A stretch of DNA of 64,000 nucleotides from Paenibacillus xerothermodurans. GTDB lineage: Bacteria; Bacillota; Bacilli; Paenibacillales; NBRC-103111. The translations under genes were made by a program, and so were the position numbers. The stretch is taken from contig NZ_NHRJ02000013.1 of the NCBI RefSeq assembly GCF_002220865.2, positions 38,799-102,798 on the forward strand, in the 5' to 3' direction. The notes under the pieces are model-generated. The model ran no database searches. It was not told the origin of the DNA and was given only the letters and a program-made list of their open reading frames with translations. Position 1 is the first letter of the stretch, and each line of letters opens with the position of its first letter. Shown here in pieces: positions 37,093 to 45,200 of this stretch.

Positions 37093-37941
37093 ATGAGCAC
37101 CATGTATCCCACTTATCAGCAGGTAATACGGGAGATGCAGCAGGCTGAACAAGCAAGGCAAGCTATAAATGCAACCGGTTTGAACAACATGACACAGAAT
37201 CTACGCCGGCTGCAGCAGCAGTTTATACAGGTACAGCAGCTGTTGCAGCAAGTACAAGACCAGCTGGCATATCAAATGGATGCCCAGAGACGGCGCTTAA
37301 ATCAAACACAGCAGCAGCTCACACAGGCGATCCAGCAAATGAATAGTCTTGCACAAACTTCTCAAATGCCGCCAACGCAGCAGCTTGCGGCGCAATCTCA
37401 GTTCGGAACGGCAATATCACCGTCAATTATGGCGCAGATGCAGGCGATGGATGGGCTCACTCAACAGATGGCTGCTCAGCCGCAGTTCGCGGACGGAATG
37501 TCCCCATCGATGATGGCTCAATCCCCGATGATGGATGGGCTCACTCAACAGATGGCCGCTCAGCCCCAGTTCGCGGACGGAATGTCCGCATCGATGATGG
37601 CTCCATCCCCCATGATGGATGGGCTTACTCAGCAAATGGCCGCTCAGCCGCAGTTTGGTGGCGCGATGTCACCTGCGATGATGGCTCAATCCCCCATGAT
37701 GGATGGGCTCACTCAACAGATGGCGGGTCAGCCGCAGCTAGATGGCGCGATGTCACCTGCGATGATGGCTCAATCCCCCATGATGGATGGGCTCACTCAA
37801 CAGATGGCTGCTCAGCCCCAGCTCGGTGGCGCGATGTCACCTGCAATGATGGCGCCATCCCCCATGATGGATGGATTCACTCAGCAGATGGCTGCTCCGG
37901 CTCAGCTCCGTAGCGGTATAACTCGCTCCCCGATTGCTTAA
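37093..37941 (+). CDS. Met/Gln-rich tandem-repeat protein with N-terminal coiled coil
   Basis: 282 residues from ATG at 37093, after ACGGAGGTTAT. Residues 10-88 are Gln-rich and predicted coiled coil (LRRLQQQFIQVQQLLQQVQD). From residue 91 the chain is seven units of a 28-residue repeat, consensus MDGLTQQMAAQPQFADGMSP then SMMAQSPM; the first and last units are degenerate. No signal peptide or membrane span. I do not recognise the family; low complexity and Met/Gln richness recall some spore-coat or surface-layer associated proteins, but this is a guess. It appears monocistronic. Confidence 0.8.
   Translation: MSTMYPTYQQVIREMQQAEQARQAINATGLNNMTQNLRRLQQQFIQVQQLLQQVQDQLAYQMDAQRRRLNQTQQQLTQAIQQMNSLAQTSQMPPTQQLAAQSQFGTAISPSIMAQMQAMDGLTQQMAAQPQFADGMSPSMMAQSPMMDGLTQQMAAQPQFADGMSASMMAPSPMMDGLTQQMAAQPQFGGAMSPAMMAQSPMMDGLTQQMAGQPQLDGAMSPAMMAQSPMMDGLTQQMAAQPQLGGAMSPAMMAPSPMMDGFTQQMAAPAQLRSGITRSPIA
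37363..37938 (+). repeat. 84-bp tandem repeat array in the Met/Gln-rich gene
   Basis: Unit starts at 37363 (degenerate), 37447, 37531, 37615, 37699, 37783 and 37867 are exactly 84 bp apart. Central units are nearly identical; differences cluster in the QFADG/QLGGA segment. Confidence 0.95.
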
Positions 37942-38067
37942 TGGCCATGCTGGTTGGGTGCGGTAGCTAATGGCCGCTGAGCTGAGCCGTAATTGAGCTC
38001 ACCGCTATGGTGTTACTGGGACGGGTTCAATGAGCATGAAGGAGGCCTTGCTCCACAAAGGAGGGCC

Positions 38068-38136
38068 ATGCTTCAACAGAAAGCCATACCGCCGCAGTTC
38101 GGGAGCGCAGTAGTGCATCAGCGCGGCCAACAGTGA
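38068..38136 (+). CDS. Possible 22-residue peptide with strong ribosome binding site
   Basis: AAAGGAGGGCC precedes ATG at 38068; the product MLQQKAIPPQFGSAVVHQRG ends two residues later. The PPQFGSA stretch resembles the QPQFGGA units of the repeat gene just upstream, so it may be a relic of a second repeat protein rather than an active gene. Confidence 0.25.
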   Translation: MLQQKAIPPQFGSAVVHQRGQQ

Positions 38137-38244
38137 GCAACGCTGCCGCCGGGATCACCCGGCAGCGGCTCAATCATCGAACCATTAGCTCGCCCACCCA
38201 AACAAACGCTGCATAAAAAAGCACGGTCCGCGACAGAGTTGTGC

Positions 38245-38556
38245 TCACATTTGTGGTGCATCATTTGGCCAACTTAGCGTACCTCCTCGTATTCTTTGAG
38301 TCAACGTATCTCCTCCCGATTTGCGCCAGTTGTGAACCTCCGCTTGCCAGCCTGCATCATCCATTTTCCCCATAATGTATCTAGTCTGGGCATCCCAAAT
38401 TTGCTCATCCAATTCTTTACCCCGCTCCGTAGAAATTGCCAAAGTGAGCGTCAGTGCAGGATTGCCCACCGCATACGCGCTGGCATATCCCTGTGTATGC
38501 ATCGAATGGCTATCCACCGGATTTAACCTGTTTGTGACATGTAAAGTTAACCGCAT
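38245..38556 (-). pseudogene. Relic of a solute-binding protein C-terminus
   Basis: The minus-strand frame encodes GKELDEQIWDAQTRYIMGKM followed by DDAGWQAEVHNWRKSGGDTL. This pattern (helix, IMGK, then W..EV..W.K.GGD) is the usual C-terminal end of LipO/YtcQ-type extracellular solute-binding proteins of Paenibacillus. No upstream continuation is recognisable and there is no ribosome binding site, so only about 70 residues of an ancestral gene of about 500 remain. Confidence 0.45.
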
Positions 38557-38927
38557 TAAATATGCGGTGGCGGTGCGGCGTACGCTAAATCTAACTTGTT
38601 ACGGCATCCGATTTAACGTGCATGATGAGCGCAAAGCAGAGACCATTAGACCGTTCGGAACCGGTTACGCCCACCACCCAGCCCATCCCAGTCCAGCTAT
38701 ACCATCTGCTGCCAAAATGAATTAAACTATCGAACATTTGGCATAATAAAATACCGAACTGGCTTACGCATGCGGGAGCACGATTAGCGCTCCGCCCTTT
38801 GAAAAGCAAGCCGCCTCCCCAGCCGAAGTTATGGAGCCTGCCCCGCGGTAATTTGTCGTGTGGCTTCCCTATGTATTCAGCAGCATTAAATTTTGTGATG
38901 AGGCAAACCATAAAAAATGGAAATTTA
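38557..38927. other. Intergenic region, nothing recognised
   Basis: About 370 bp between the solute-binding-protein relic and the cold-shock promoter. Both strands have short frames without binding sites or recognisable domains. Confidence 0.4.
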
Positions 38928-38956
38928 TTGAGACAGGTTCTATTTTGTGGTATACT
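38928..38956 (+). promoter_or_regulatory. Promoter of the csp relic / ydjO unit
   Basis: TTGAGA (38928-38933), 17 bp, TATACT (38951-38956). The sequence around the -10, TTTTGTGGTATACT, resembles that of the active csp promoter (CTTCGTGGTAAGAT). Confidence 0.75.
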
Positions 38957-38977
38957 TTATATAATATATAGAGCGCT

Positions 38978-39040
38978 GAATTCACATGTTAAAAAGGGTT
39001 ATCACGTCAGACCTAGGGTACTCTTTTTAATGTGTGAATT
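38978..39040 (+). ncRNA. Cold-shock 5' leader hairpin, copy 1
   Basis: AATTCACATGTTAAAAAG pairs along its length with CTTTTTAATGTGTGAATT (two G-U pairs), enclosing GGTTATCACGTCA. The outer arms and the loop segment GGGTTATCA are shared with the leader of the csp gene at 41813-42013, whereas the inner stem differs but still pairs. Confidence 0.75.
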
Positions 39041-39099
39041 TTTTATTCATGCAAAGCAACACTTAAGCAAAACATTCATTGGGGTGTCGTAGCACAACG

Positions 39100-39180
39100 A
39101 TGGAAACAGGCACAGTTCAATGTTTAACGCTGAGGAGGGCAGCCGAGGACCTCAAGCCGAAAACTGTGAAGTTTCTTCTA
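39100..39180 (+). pseudogene. Decayed cold-shock protein gene (internal deletion)
   Basis: ATG GAA ACA GGC ACA GTT CAA TG, then (one base lost) TTT AAC GCT GAG GAG GGC reads METGTVQ-(W)-FNAEEG, the N-terminus of CspA-type proteins. It passes directly into CGA GGA CCT CAA GCC GAA AAC, i.e. RGPQAEN, their C-terminus, then a further one-base loss before the AAG codon. About 45 central codons are gone. The intact paralogue at 41813-42013 gives the reference. Promoter, leader hairpin and terminator are retained. Confidence 0.8.
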
Positions 39181-39186
39181 AAAAAA

Positions 39187-39213
39187 GAACTGCTCTGTCT
39201 GGGCAGTTTTTTT
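39187..39213 (+). terminator. Terminator after the csp relic
   Basis: AACTGC(TC) / (GG)GCAGTT stem with seven T. It lies between the leader and ydjO, so ydjO expression from the same promoter would need read-through. Confidence 0.85.
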
Positions 39214-39280
39214 AAGTTCATGACCATCCATGCTCCTCACAATGAATGCTTGCATTGCACAAACCGAAGGAGGGTTCATC

Positions 39281-39481
39281 TTGTATTTCTCTAAGAAAAC
39301 CATGGAACCAGTTCAGGAAGAACAAACATCCGTTTGGATGTGCAGTAACGATGGATGCTCATGTTGGATGCGGGAAGATTTTTCTCTCGAGGATAGTCCG
39401 CATTGCCCTATATGCCAGTCTGAGATGGTAAAGAATACGAAGATGCTCCCCCTGCTCACCAATCACCATAAATCCCACTAA
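39281..39481 (+). CDS. ydjO: YdjO-family cold-inducible zinc-ribbon-like protein
   Basis: 66 residues from a TTG start at 39281, 7 nt after AAGGAGG. The product has WMCSNDGCSCWMREDFSLED and then CPICQSEM, i.e. paired cysteines that could bind zinc, matching Bacillus YdjO (about 69 residues, cold-inducible, function unknown). It is 67 bp downstream of a dead csp gene with an intact cold-shock leader, suggesting co-regulation by cold. Confidence 0.85.
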   Translation: MYFSKKTMEPVQEEQTSVWMCSNDGCSCWMREDFSLEDSPHCPICQSEMVKNTKMLPLLTNHHKSH

Positions 39482-39529
39482 CTCTGCGGTAACATCCGCA
39501 TAATCAGTGTAGACATCAATATCTATGTA

Positions 39530-39593
39530 AAAAATCGTCCTCCTTGTGCGAACGGTTTGGAAATCATTCCTTACTGCACGAGGGGGATTTTTG
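39530..39593 (+). terminator. Terminator after ydjO
   Basis: AAAAATC-GTCCTCCTTGTGC pairs with GCACGAGGGGGATTTTT; T-run at the end. Confidence 0.88.
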
Positions 39594-39708
39594 TTATACG
39601 GAAAACTTCAGTGCGAACAAAGCAGCATTGGCACCAGTATAAATCTGGTCGATTCTGTGAATGCTTGTACTAGATTCATAGATTCGTGAACCGGAGGCTG
39701 ATCCCACA

Positions 39709-40467
39709 ATGACACCCATCAGACCCATGCTCGGATTACTTTTACTGGCTGCGCTGCTAACCGTAATTGCGACGACCGCTTGGGCGGCGCCAAGGGGCCC
39801 CGGTACATACGGGCAAGATTTGGCACAGTTGCTGGCGGTGTCTGACGACATCATGACAAACGAGAGAACCGTTATCATCAAGCATACATCCGCCTATCAC
39901 CCATTTGGCAGTAAAAATGAATTCATGGAAATGGGCGAGCGTATAAGCCATCATTTTAACATAGCATCGCCTCACACACAGTTAGTGCAAAACAATGATC
40001 ACCTGTTATATCAGGCTGAATTGTTGGGTGCTGACGGAGTACAACGAACCATCCTATGGATCGGTTTCCAGGATGGCTCCTCACAGCTGACAGCCACGGC
40101 GAAAGTCGATCATTCGGAAGAAATGAGAGCGCTCCAGCAGGTGCAAAACGACATGACGGCGCAGCTGGAGGCGTTGGATGTGACGCCCGATTGGTGTGTA
40201 ACCATCCAGGGTGCGGCTAAGGTCACTGACACCAGACAAGAGCTGTTGTTTTCGAAATTATTCGAACGATTGCAAGCAGCAGAAATTGGACGCTATCAGG
40301 ACGCAGGCAGTGTTAGTGTCAGCTATCACGTGCCTACGCTGAGCCAATCCAACTCTGCCATTGGCGATGCAGACGCGATGAATCTGCAGGTGGCTGTACA
40401 CCGCGACTCCATGACCCTCAAGCAGAGAGTGACGATCGGCATGCCGGCAATTTCAATAGAATACTAG
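39709..40467 (+). CDS. ywmB: YwmB-family secreted protein (TATA-binding-like fold)
   Basis: 252 residues from ATG at 39709, with GGAGG about 11 nt upstream. Signal peptide LGLLLLAALLTVIATTAWAA. The mature part (QDLAQLLAVSDDIMTNERTV ... DWCVTIQGAAKVTDTRQELL) matches YwmB, a secreted Bacillus protein with a duplicated TBP-like fold and unknown function. In Bacillus it is near murAA/spoIID, but here it is next to a convergent reductase gene. Confidence 0.8.
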   Translation: MTPIRPMLGLLLLAALLTVIATTAWAAPRGPGTYGQDLAQLLAVSDDIMTNERTVIIKHTSAYHPFGSKNEFMEMGERISHHFNIASPHTQLVQNNDHLLYQAELLGADGVQRTILWIGFQDGSSQLTATAKVDHSEEMRALQQVQNDMTAQLEALDVTPDWCVTIQGAAKVTDTRQELLFSKLFERLQAAEIGRYQDAGSVSVSYHVPTLSQSNSAIGDADAMNLQVAVHRDSMTLKQRVTIGMPAISIEY

Positions 40468-40477
40468 ATCGCTACGG

Positions 40478-41467
40478 CTAGGCGAGAATTGATTCGATCT
40501 CTGCCAATTCTTCGTCAGTGAAGTCCAGGGCGGACAGGGCTGCTACCGCGTCTTCAATCTGGCTGACCTTACTAGCTCCGATGAGTGCAGAAGTGACCCG
40601 TTCCCCGCGCAAAACCCACGCCAGAGCCATCTGTGACAGCTTCTGCCCACGGCGCTCAGCCAAGCTGTTTAGTCTGTTAATTTTATCCATAACAGATTCG
40701 GTCAAGTCCTCAGGTTTTAAAAACACACTGGGTCCGCCCGCCCGGGAGTCCTTAGGTATCCCACGCAGATACCGGTCCGACAGCATCCCTTTGGCCAGCG
40801 GTGAATACGCAATGCTGCCAACGCCTTCTGTCTCCAGTACGTCCAGCAGTCCATGCTCCACCCATCGGTCCAGCATCGAATATCTCGGCTGATGGATCAA
40901 GCAGGGAGTTCCCAGCTGCCTGAGTATACGAATCGCTTGCTGAGTTTGCTCCGCGCCATAATTGGAGATACCTGCGTAGAGTGCCTTGCCTTGCCGCACC
41001 ACCTGGTCCAAAGCTCCCATCGTCTCTTCCAAAGGTGTCGCCGGATCTGGCCGGTGATGATAAAAAATGTCGACGTAATCCAGTCGCATCCTCTTCAAGC
41101 TCTGATCCAAACTGGAAATCAAGTACTTTTTCGATCCCCAATCTCCATAGGGTCCAGGCCACATGTGAAAGCCGGCTTTAGAAGAAATAATCATTTCATC
41201 CCTGTATGCGGTAAAATCCTGCTGCAAAATGCTACCGAACGTCTCTTCCGCGCTTCCCGGCGGCGGCCCATAGTTATTTGCCAAGTCAAAGTGGGTGATT
41301 CCGAGATCGAACGCACGGCGAATCATGCTGCGCCCATTCTCGTACACATCCGCACCGCCGAAATTATGCCAAAGCCCAAGCGATATTGCGGGCAGCTTCA
41401 AGCCGCTGTTCCCGCATCTACGGTAGATCATCGTATCGTACCTCTGCTCACTCGCCACATACACCAT
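40478..41467 (-). CDS. Aldo/keto reductase, YghZ (glyceraldehyde-3-phosphate reductase)-like
   Basis: 329 residues from ATG at 41467, 8 nt after AGGAGG. The TIM-barrel tetrad is visible: Asp in GITHFDLANNYGPPPGSAEE with Tyr, Lys in IISSKAGFHMWPG, and His in DIFYHHRPDP. PGPYGDWGSKKYLISSLDQS is characteristic of the YghZ/KCNAB-like subfamily. It reduces aldehydes or ketones with NADPH. No operon partner is apparent. Confidence 0.92.
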   Translation of the reverse strand: MVYVASEQRYDTMIYRRCGNSGLKLPAISLGLWHNFGGADVYENGRSMIRRAFDLGITHFDLANNYGPPPGSAEETFGSILQQDFTAYRDEMIISSKAGFHMWPGPYGDWGSKKYLISSLDQSLKRMRLDYVDIFYHHRPDPATPLEETMGALDQVVRQGKALYAGISNYGAEQTQQAIRILRQLGTPCLIHQPRYSMLDRWVEHGLLDVLETEGVGSIAYSPLAKGMLSDRYLRGIPKDSRAGGPSVFLKPEDLTESVMDKINRLNSLAERRGQKLSQMALAWVLRGERVTSALIGASKVSQIEDAVAALSALDFTDEELAEIESILA

Positions 41468-41474
41468 TATCATT

Positions 41475-41768
41475 ACCTCCTATGTAGATTTTGTTTCCAT
41501 TTTTCCCCCGACGGATAATAACCCTCAACGCCGTCTGCCACCGCATGAAACCGCATACAAAAAAACATGTTAACGGATCCTCTGCCTATTCTTAGTGTGA
41601 TTGAGTTCAGCTGTCAGCGCCATCTAGCGGCGGCGCCAAGAGACTTCCGCTGGTGCTTAGTGTGAGTGCTTGAGCGTGCCAGCGGTTGACAGCGGTTTAG
41701 CAGCGGCGAGAAGAAGCCTCCACTGGTGTTTCCTTGTGCGCATAGCGGTGTCGCCTGAAGTGGACAGA
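41475..41768. other. Intergenic region with a diverged 40-bp duplication
   Basis: No gene. AGCGGCGGCGCCAAGAGACT (from about 41626) and AGCAGCGGCGAGAAGAAGCC (from about 41698) begin two segments that stay similar for about 40 bp, both ending in a CTGGTGTTT/CTGGTGCTT run; origin unknown. Confidence 0.35.
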
Positions 41769-41804
41769 AAAAAGCTGCCCCTAACGGATGTTAAGGGCAG
41801 CTTC
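41769..41804. terminator. Terminator after csp
   Basis: AAGCTGCCCCTAAC and GTTAAGGGCAGCTT form a near-perfect stem; on the minus strand it ends in CTTTTTTC, ten bases after the csp stop. Confidence 0.9.
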
Positions 41805-41812
41805 TTGTTACA

Positions 41813-42013
41813 TTACAACTTTACAACGTTCTCAGCTTGAGGTCCGCGGTTGCCTTGTACAACGTTGAACTCAACGCGTTGACCTTCGTCCAAAGTTTTG
41901 AAGCCGTCGCCAACGATTGCGGAGAAATGTACGAATACGTCGTTGCCACCTTCAACTTCGATGAAGCCAAAACCTTTCTCTGCGTTAAACCATTTAACTG
42001 TACCTGTTTGCAT
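41813..42013 (-). CDS. Cold-shock protein, CspA/CspB family
   Basis: 66 residues, [20 protein letters not shown] with RNP1 (KGFGFI) and RNP2 (VFVHFS) nucleic-acid-binding motifs, and the end [11 protein letters not shown]. It is a single OB-fold RNA chaperone. TAGGAGGCATATTAC precedes the ATG. Its leader of about 130 nt contains the conserved hairpin shared with the ydjO locus, implying temperature-dependent post-transcriptional control as for other csp genes. Confidence 0.97.
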   Translation of the reverse strand: MQTGTVKWFNAEKGFGFIEVEGGNDVFVHFSAIVGDGFKTLDEGQRVEFNVVQGNRGPQAENVVKL

Positions 42014-42070
42014 GTAATATGCCTCCTAAAAATGTATTAACATGATCCTATTTTATTTACAAAAATAAAA

Positions 42071-42128
42071 ATTCACACATTGCCAAAGGTTCCATATGTC
42101 ATGATAACCCTTAACAATATGTGAATTC
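42071..42128 (-). ncRNA. Cold-shock 5' leader hairpin, copy 2 (csp)
   Basis: Minus strand AATTCACATATTG pairs with CAATGTGTGAATT (one G-U), with AAGG/CCTT inside and the loop segment GGGTTATCATGACA. It begins about 20 nt after the predicted transcription start and ends about 57 nt before the csp start codon. Confidence 0.75.
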
Positions 42129-42153
42129 AGGTCTCACGTTTTCGATTAATTTC

Positions 42154-42182
42154 ATCTTACCACGAAGAGATACAAAAAGCAA
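42154..42182 (-). promoter_or_regulatory. Promoter of csp
   Basis: Minus strand TTGCTT (42177-42182), 17-bp spacer, TAAGAT (42154-42159); leader of about 130 nt. Confidence 0.7.
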
Positions 42183-42237
42183 ACTGCAATAGAGCCATTT
42201 TTAAAAAAATTTTACATCTAGCGGTAAAAAAAAGAAA

Positions 42238-42270
42238 ATAAAGGGCTGCCGCGCAGGACAACCCTTTGTT
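42238..42270 (-). terminator. Terminator after the large SLH gene
   Basis: AAAGGGTTG and CAGCCCTTT pair with one G-U around TCCTGCGCGG, followed by ATTTTC on the minus strand. Confidence 0.7.
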
Positions 42271-42278
42271 CATGAGTC

Positions 42279-45200
42279 TTAGGACAGGTTCGCAGGCAAG
42301 CTGCCCTTCTGATATTTTTGCAGCAGCCGTACCATCACTTGGCCGGCCTCCGCTCTTGTCATATTAGCGAGAGGATTAAAGTTCAGAAGTGGCTTTGCTG
42401 CAGTAGGCAGTGGTGATATCACCGGGCTGCCGACCATAATTCCAGCGGAATTCACCGCGTCGACTGATGCACGTGCGTACGTGTTGATTACATCGCCGTC
42501 CGCAAAAGCCTTGTTGATGCTTGCTTGCAGCTTGGCATCGTTAGGCGCCAGTTTCACATTGGTTGCCCGGCCAATCATAACCGCCGCATCCTGTCTTGTC
42601 ACTTCGACGTCAGGCGCGAAAATAAGGTTGTCCAGCCCCTGTACAATGCCGGCACGTGCCGCTGTCTCGATTTCGGCATAAGACCATGCATCAGATACGC
42701 TGTTCACATCGATATCGTTAAATGTTGGGTTATCATCCGCATTGAGTCTCAAGCCTAGGGAACGCACCAACATTGCCGCGAATTCACCGCGCGTTATATT
42801 GTCCCCGGCGCCGAAGCTGTCTGGGTATATTGCAGGCATGTGACCTTTTGCCAGAAGAGCTTGCAGAACATCGCGCGCCCAGGTGTGGTTGGAAATATCA
42901 TCGTAACCGTATCTCAATTTACCCACCATGTAGTATCCGAAATCGTCGAACGGCACCGTGATGGTGCTCGCTTTGGGATCCACTTTACCGCCAAGGTTTT
43001 TCCAAATTCCTTTATCATTCAAATAAAAGACAGTGACTTCGGCTGCAGCTTGGTCCACCACGCTGTCTTCGTACTTCAGCGTCAGTGTACCGCGTTCGTT
43101 CGGAAGTAACTTTCTGTCCTCGTCATAGCGAGTGTACGTTCCTTCCGTTGAGTAAGGCGCCAATCCGCCTGTCGCCTCTTTATATCCGGCCTCACCGACA
43201 TTTTTCAGTTCAGCCATACCCGCCGAGATCCAGTAGTAATCCGATACGCGGACAAAGTGGTCTCTGCCTAATGAAGGCGACGAGAACTGCGTAGATAAGG
43301 AGCTGTCGATAGGTATAGTGGTTTGTACCGGTGTTTTCGGCGTTCTAAAGTCAATGTCGTGGCCGACAATCTGATTGTAATCGTTGACCAAGTCCGTATT
43401 ACCGTTAGTTGGTTTGGCGATTCCGAATAGTATATTCGGTTGCGGCTGTATTTTGCCATCTGTTACGCGGCGCAGCGCGTTTCCTTTCGGGAAGCTCAGC
43501 TGTACCGCTTTGTTAAAGACCGAATGCTTAGTGCCGAGCGGTTCCATAAACATTGCACCGGCATCAGGGTTCGTCACGTATGTGACGGTCACCGTTTCTT
43601 CTATATCCCCGCCCGCACGCTTGATGACGACAGAGATTTTGTTGTCTGCATCACCCTTCAATCCAGTCAAAGTGTACGTATAGCGATTCGGAAAGCCTGC
43701 TCCGCGCGGCTTGGCTGAATTACCGTCAATCTGTACGTCCGTAGCACCCACGGCTTCTATGTCAAATAGAACGAAGTTTCTGTTTACGAGAATGGCACTT
43801 CCTGTGTTGGCAACAGGTGCCAGTATTCGGTATGGCATATCTTGACTTTCAATCGTCAACGTCTGAACGACTTTGGCCCCATTCGCATTTGTCAATTCAA
43901 TCGTGAACACATGCGTACCGATAGGAATCGCGACATCATTCAACCGAATCTTAAACCCGCCGCGGTTACCGTGAGAGCTGACGGAAGTAAACGCGTTTGC
44001 GACAGGAGCAGAGTACGCGCCAAAGTTAGCAGGATTGGCAGAGTAGATCAGATCCGCCCCTTTTTTGATTGTAATGCCGACTGCACCGGCACCTTCTACA
44101 TATAAGTCAAAAGCGCGCAACGTAGTCGTATAAACACCGTTATTCAACTGAAGCTCGGGCGATGCCGGTAAGTAATTCGACGGTATAGAGTCACTCAATT
44201 CGCCGCGCGTTGCGCTGCCAGCCGGCGGCGTCAGCGGACGGATATCAAGAATGTTCGGGGTATTGCTGTCGATGATGTAGAACTTAATCTCTTTAATATA
44301 TTCGCGTAAAACTCCAGTACCAGGCTGATCCGTATATTTTGCGATGATTTTTACGGTGTTCTCGCCGTGAAAGAATGGACCGTTGGTTGCGTCGATCGTT
44401 ACACCAGGTGTGGTTATGCCTGCGGTAGGATAATTCGCCGTTTGCGTGTCGATTTCATAACCGGTGATCGTCATTAGACCTGATTTGTCATTGTTGTTGA
44501 TAATTAGCTGTGTGCCGGGCTTTAACCGATTTTCGAAACCAATAAATCTACCCGCCAGACGAATCATTTTGGGGTCCGTCAGTGTCGCTGCATCAATGAC
44601 TTGGCCTTCGTACAGATTGTCCAGTTCAATGTAAAGCTTGGAAACATAACTCACTCTAGCTGTGAAAGACACAGGCTCGGTTTGATACGAGAAAGCTATA
44701 GTCTGTGCGCCCTCGGGCAGGTTTGAAATTTTAACTACCTTCCAGTTCCCAGCCCAGGCCGTACTATCTACTGACGCACCGGTCTCAACAGCCGTGAAAC
44801 CTGCAGGGTTGCCCGCCGGCTGCAGAGCCACCTTTATATCGTTAGGGCCGCTTATTGGTTTAGATGTCTCCACCAGCACGTAAAACTCAGATGATTTCAC
44901 CTGGCTGCCGTTTAAGGGCGTTGTAGGAGTTGTGGCGGTTACTGCTGTTGCGCCGCCTGGGTAATCCGGCAGCAAAAGAACCTTTTTGATAATCGTGTTA
45001 TTCGGCGCAATCGTGAAAGGGAGCGCTGCTGAACGGACGCTGATCGGCGTAGGTGTGGTGCCGTCACTCACTGTGATCGCCGCCGTCTGATTGGTATTCA
45101 ACGTAGTGCCAGCCGCCTGCAAATTGTAAACCACGTTCTTAATACTGACCAATTTATATGAGGCCGCACCGTATGTGTTCGTAATAACTGTAGCTGTCGG

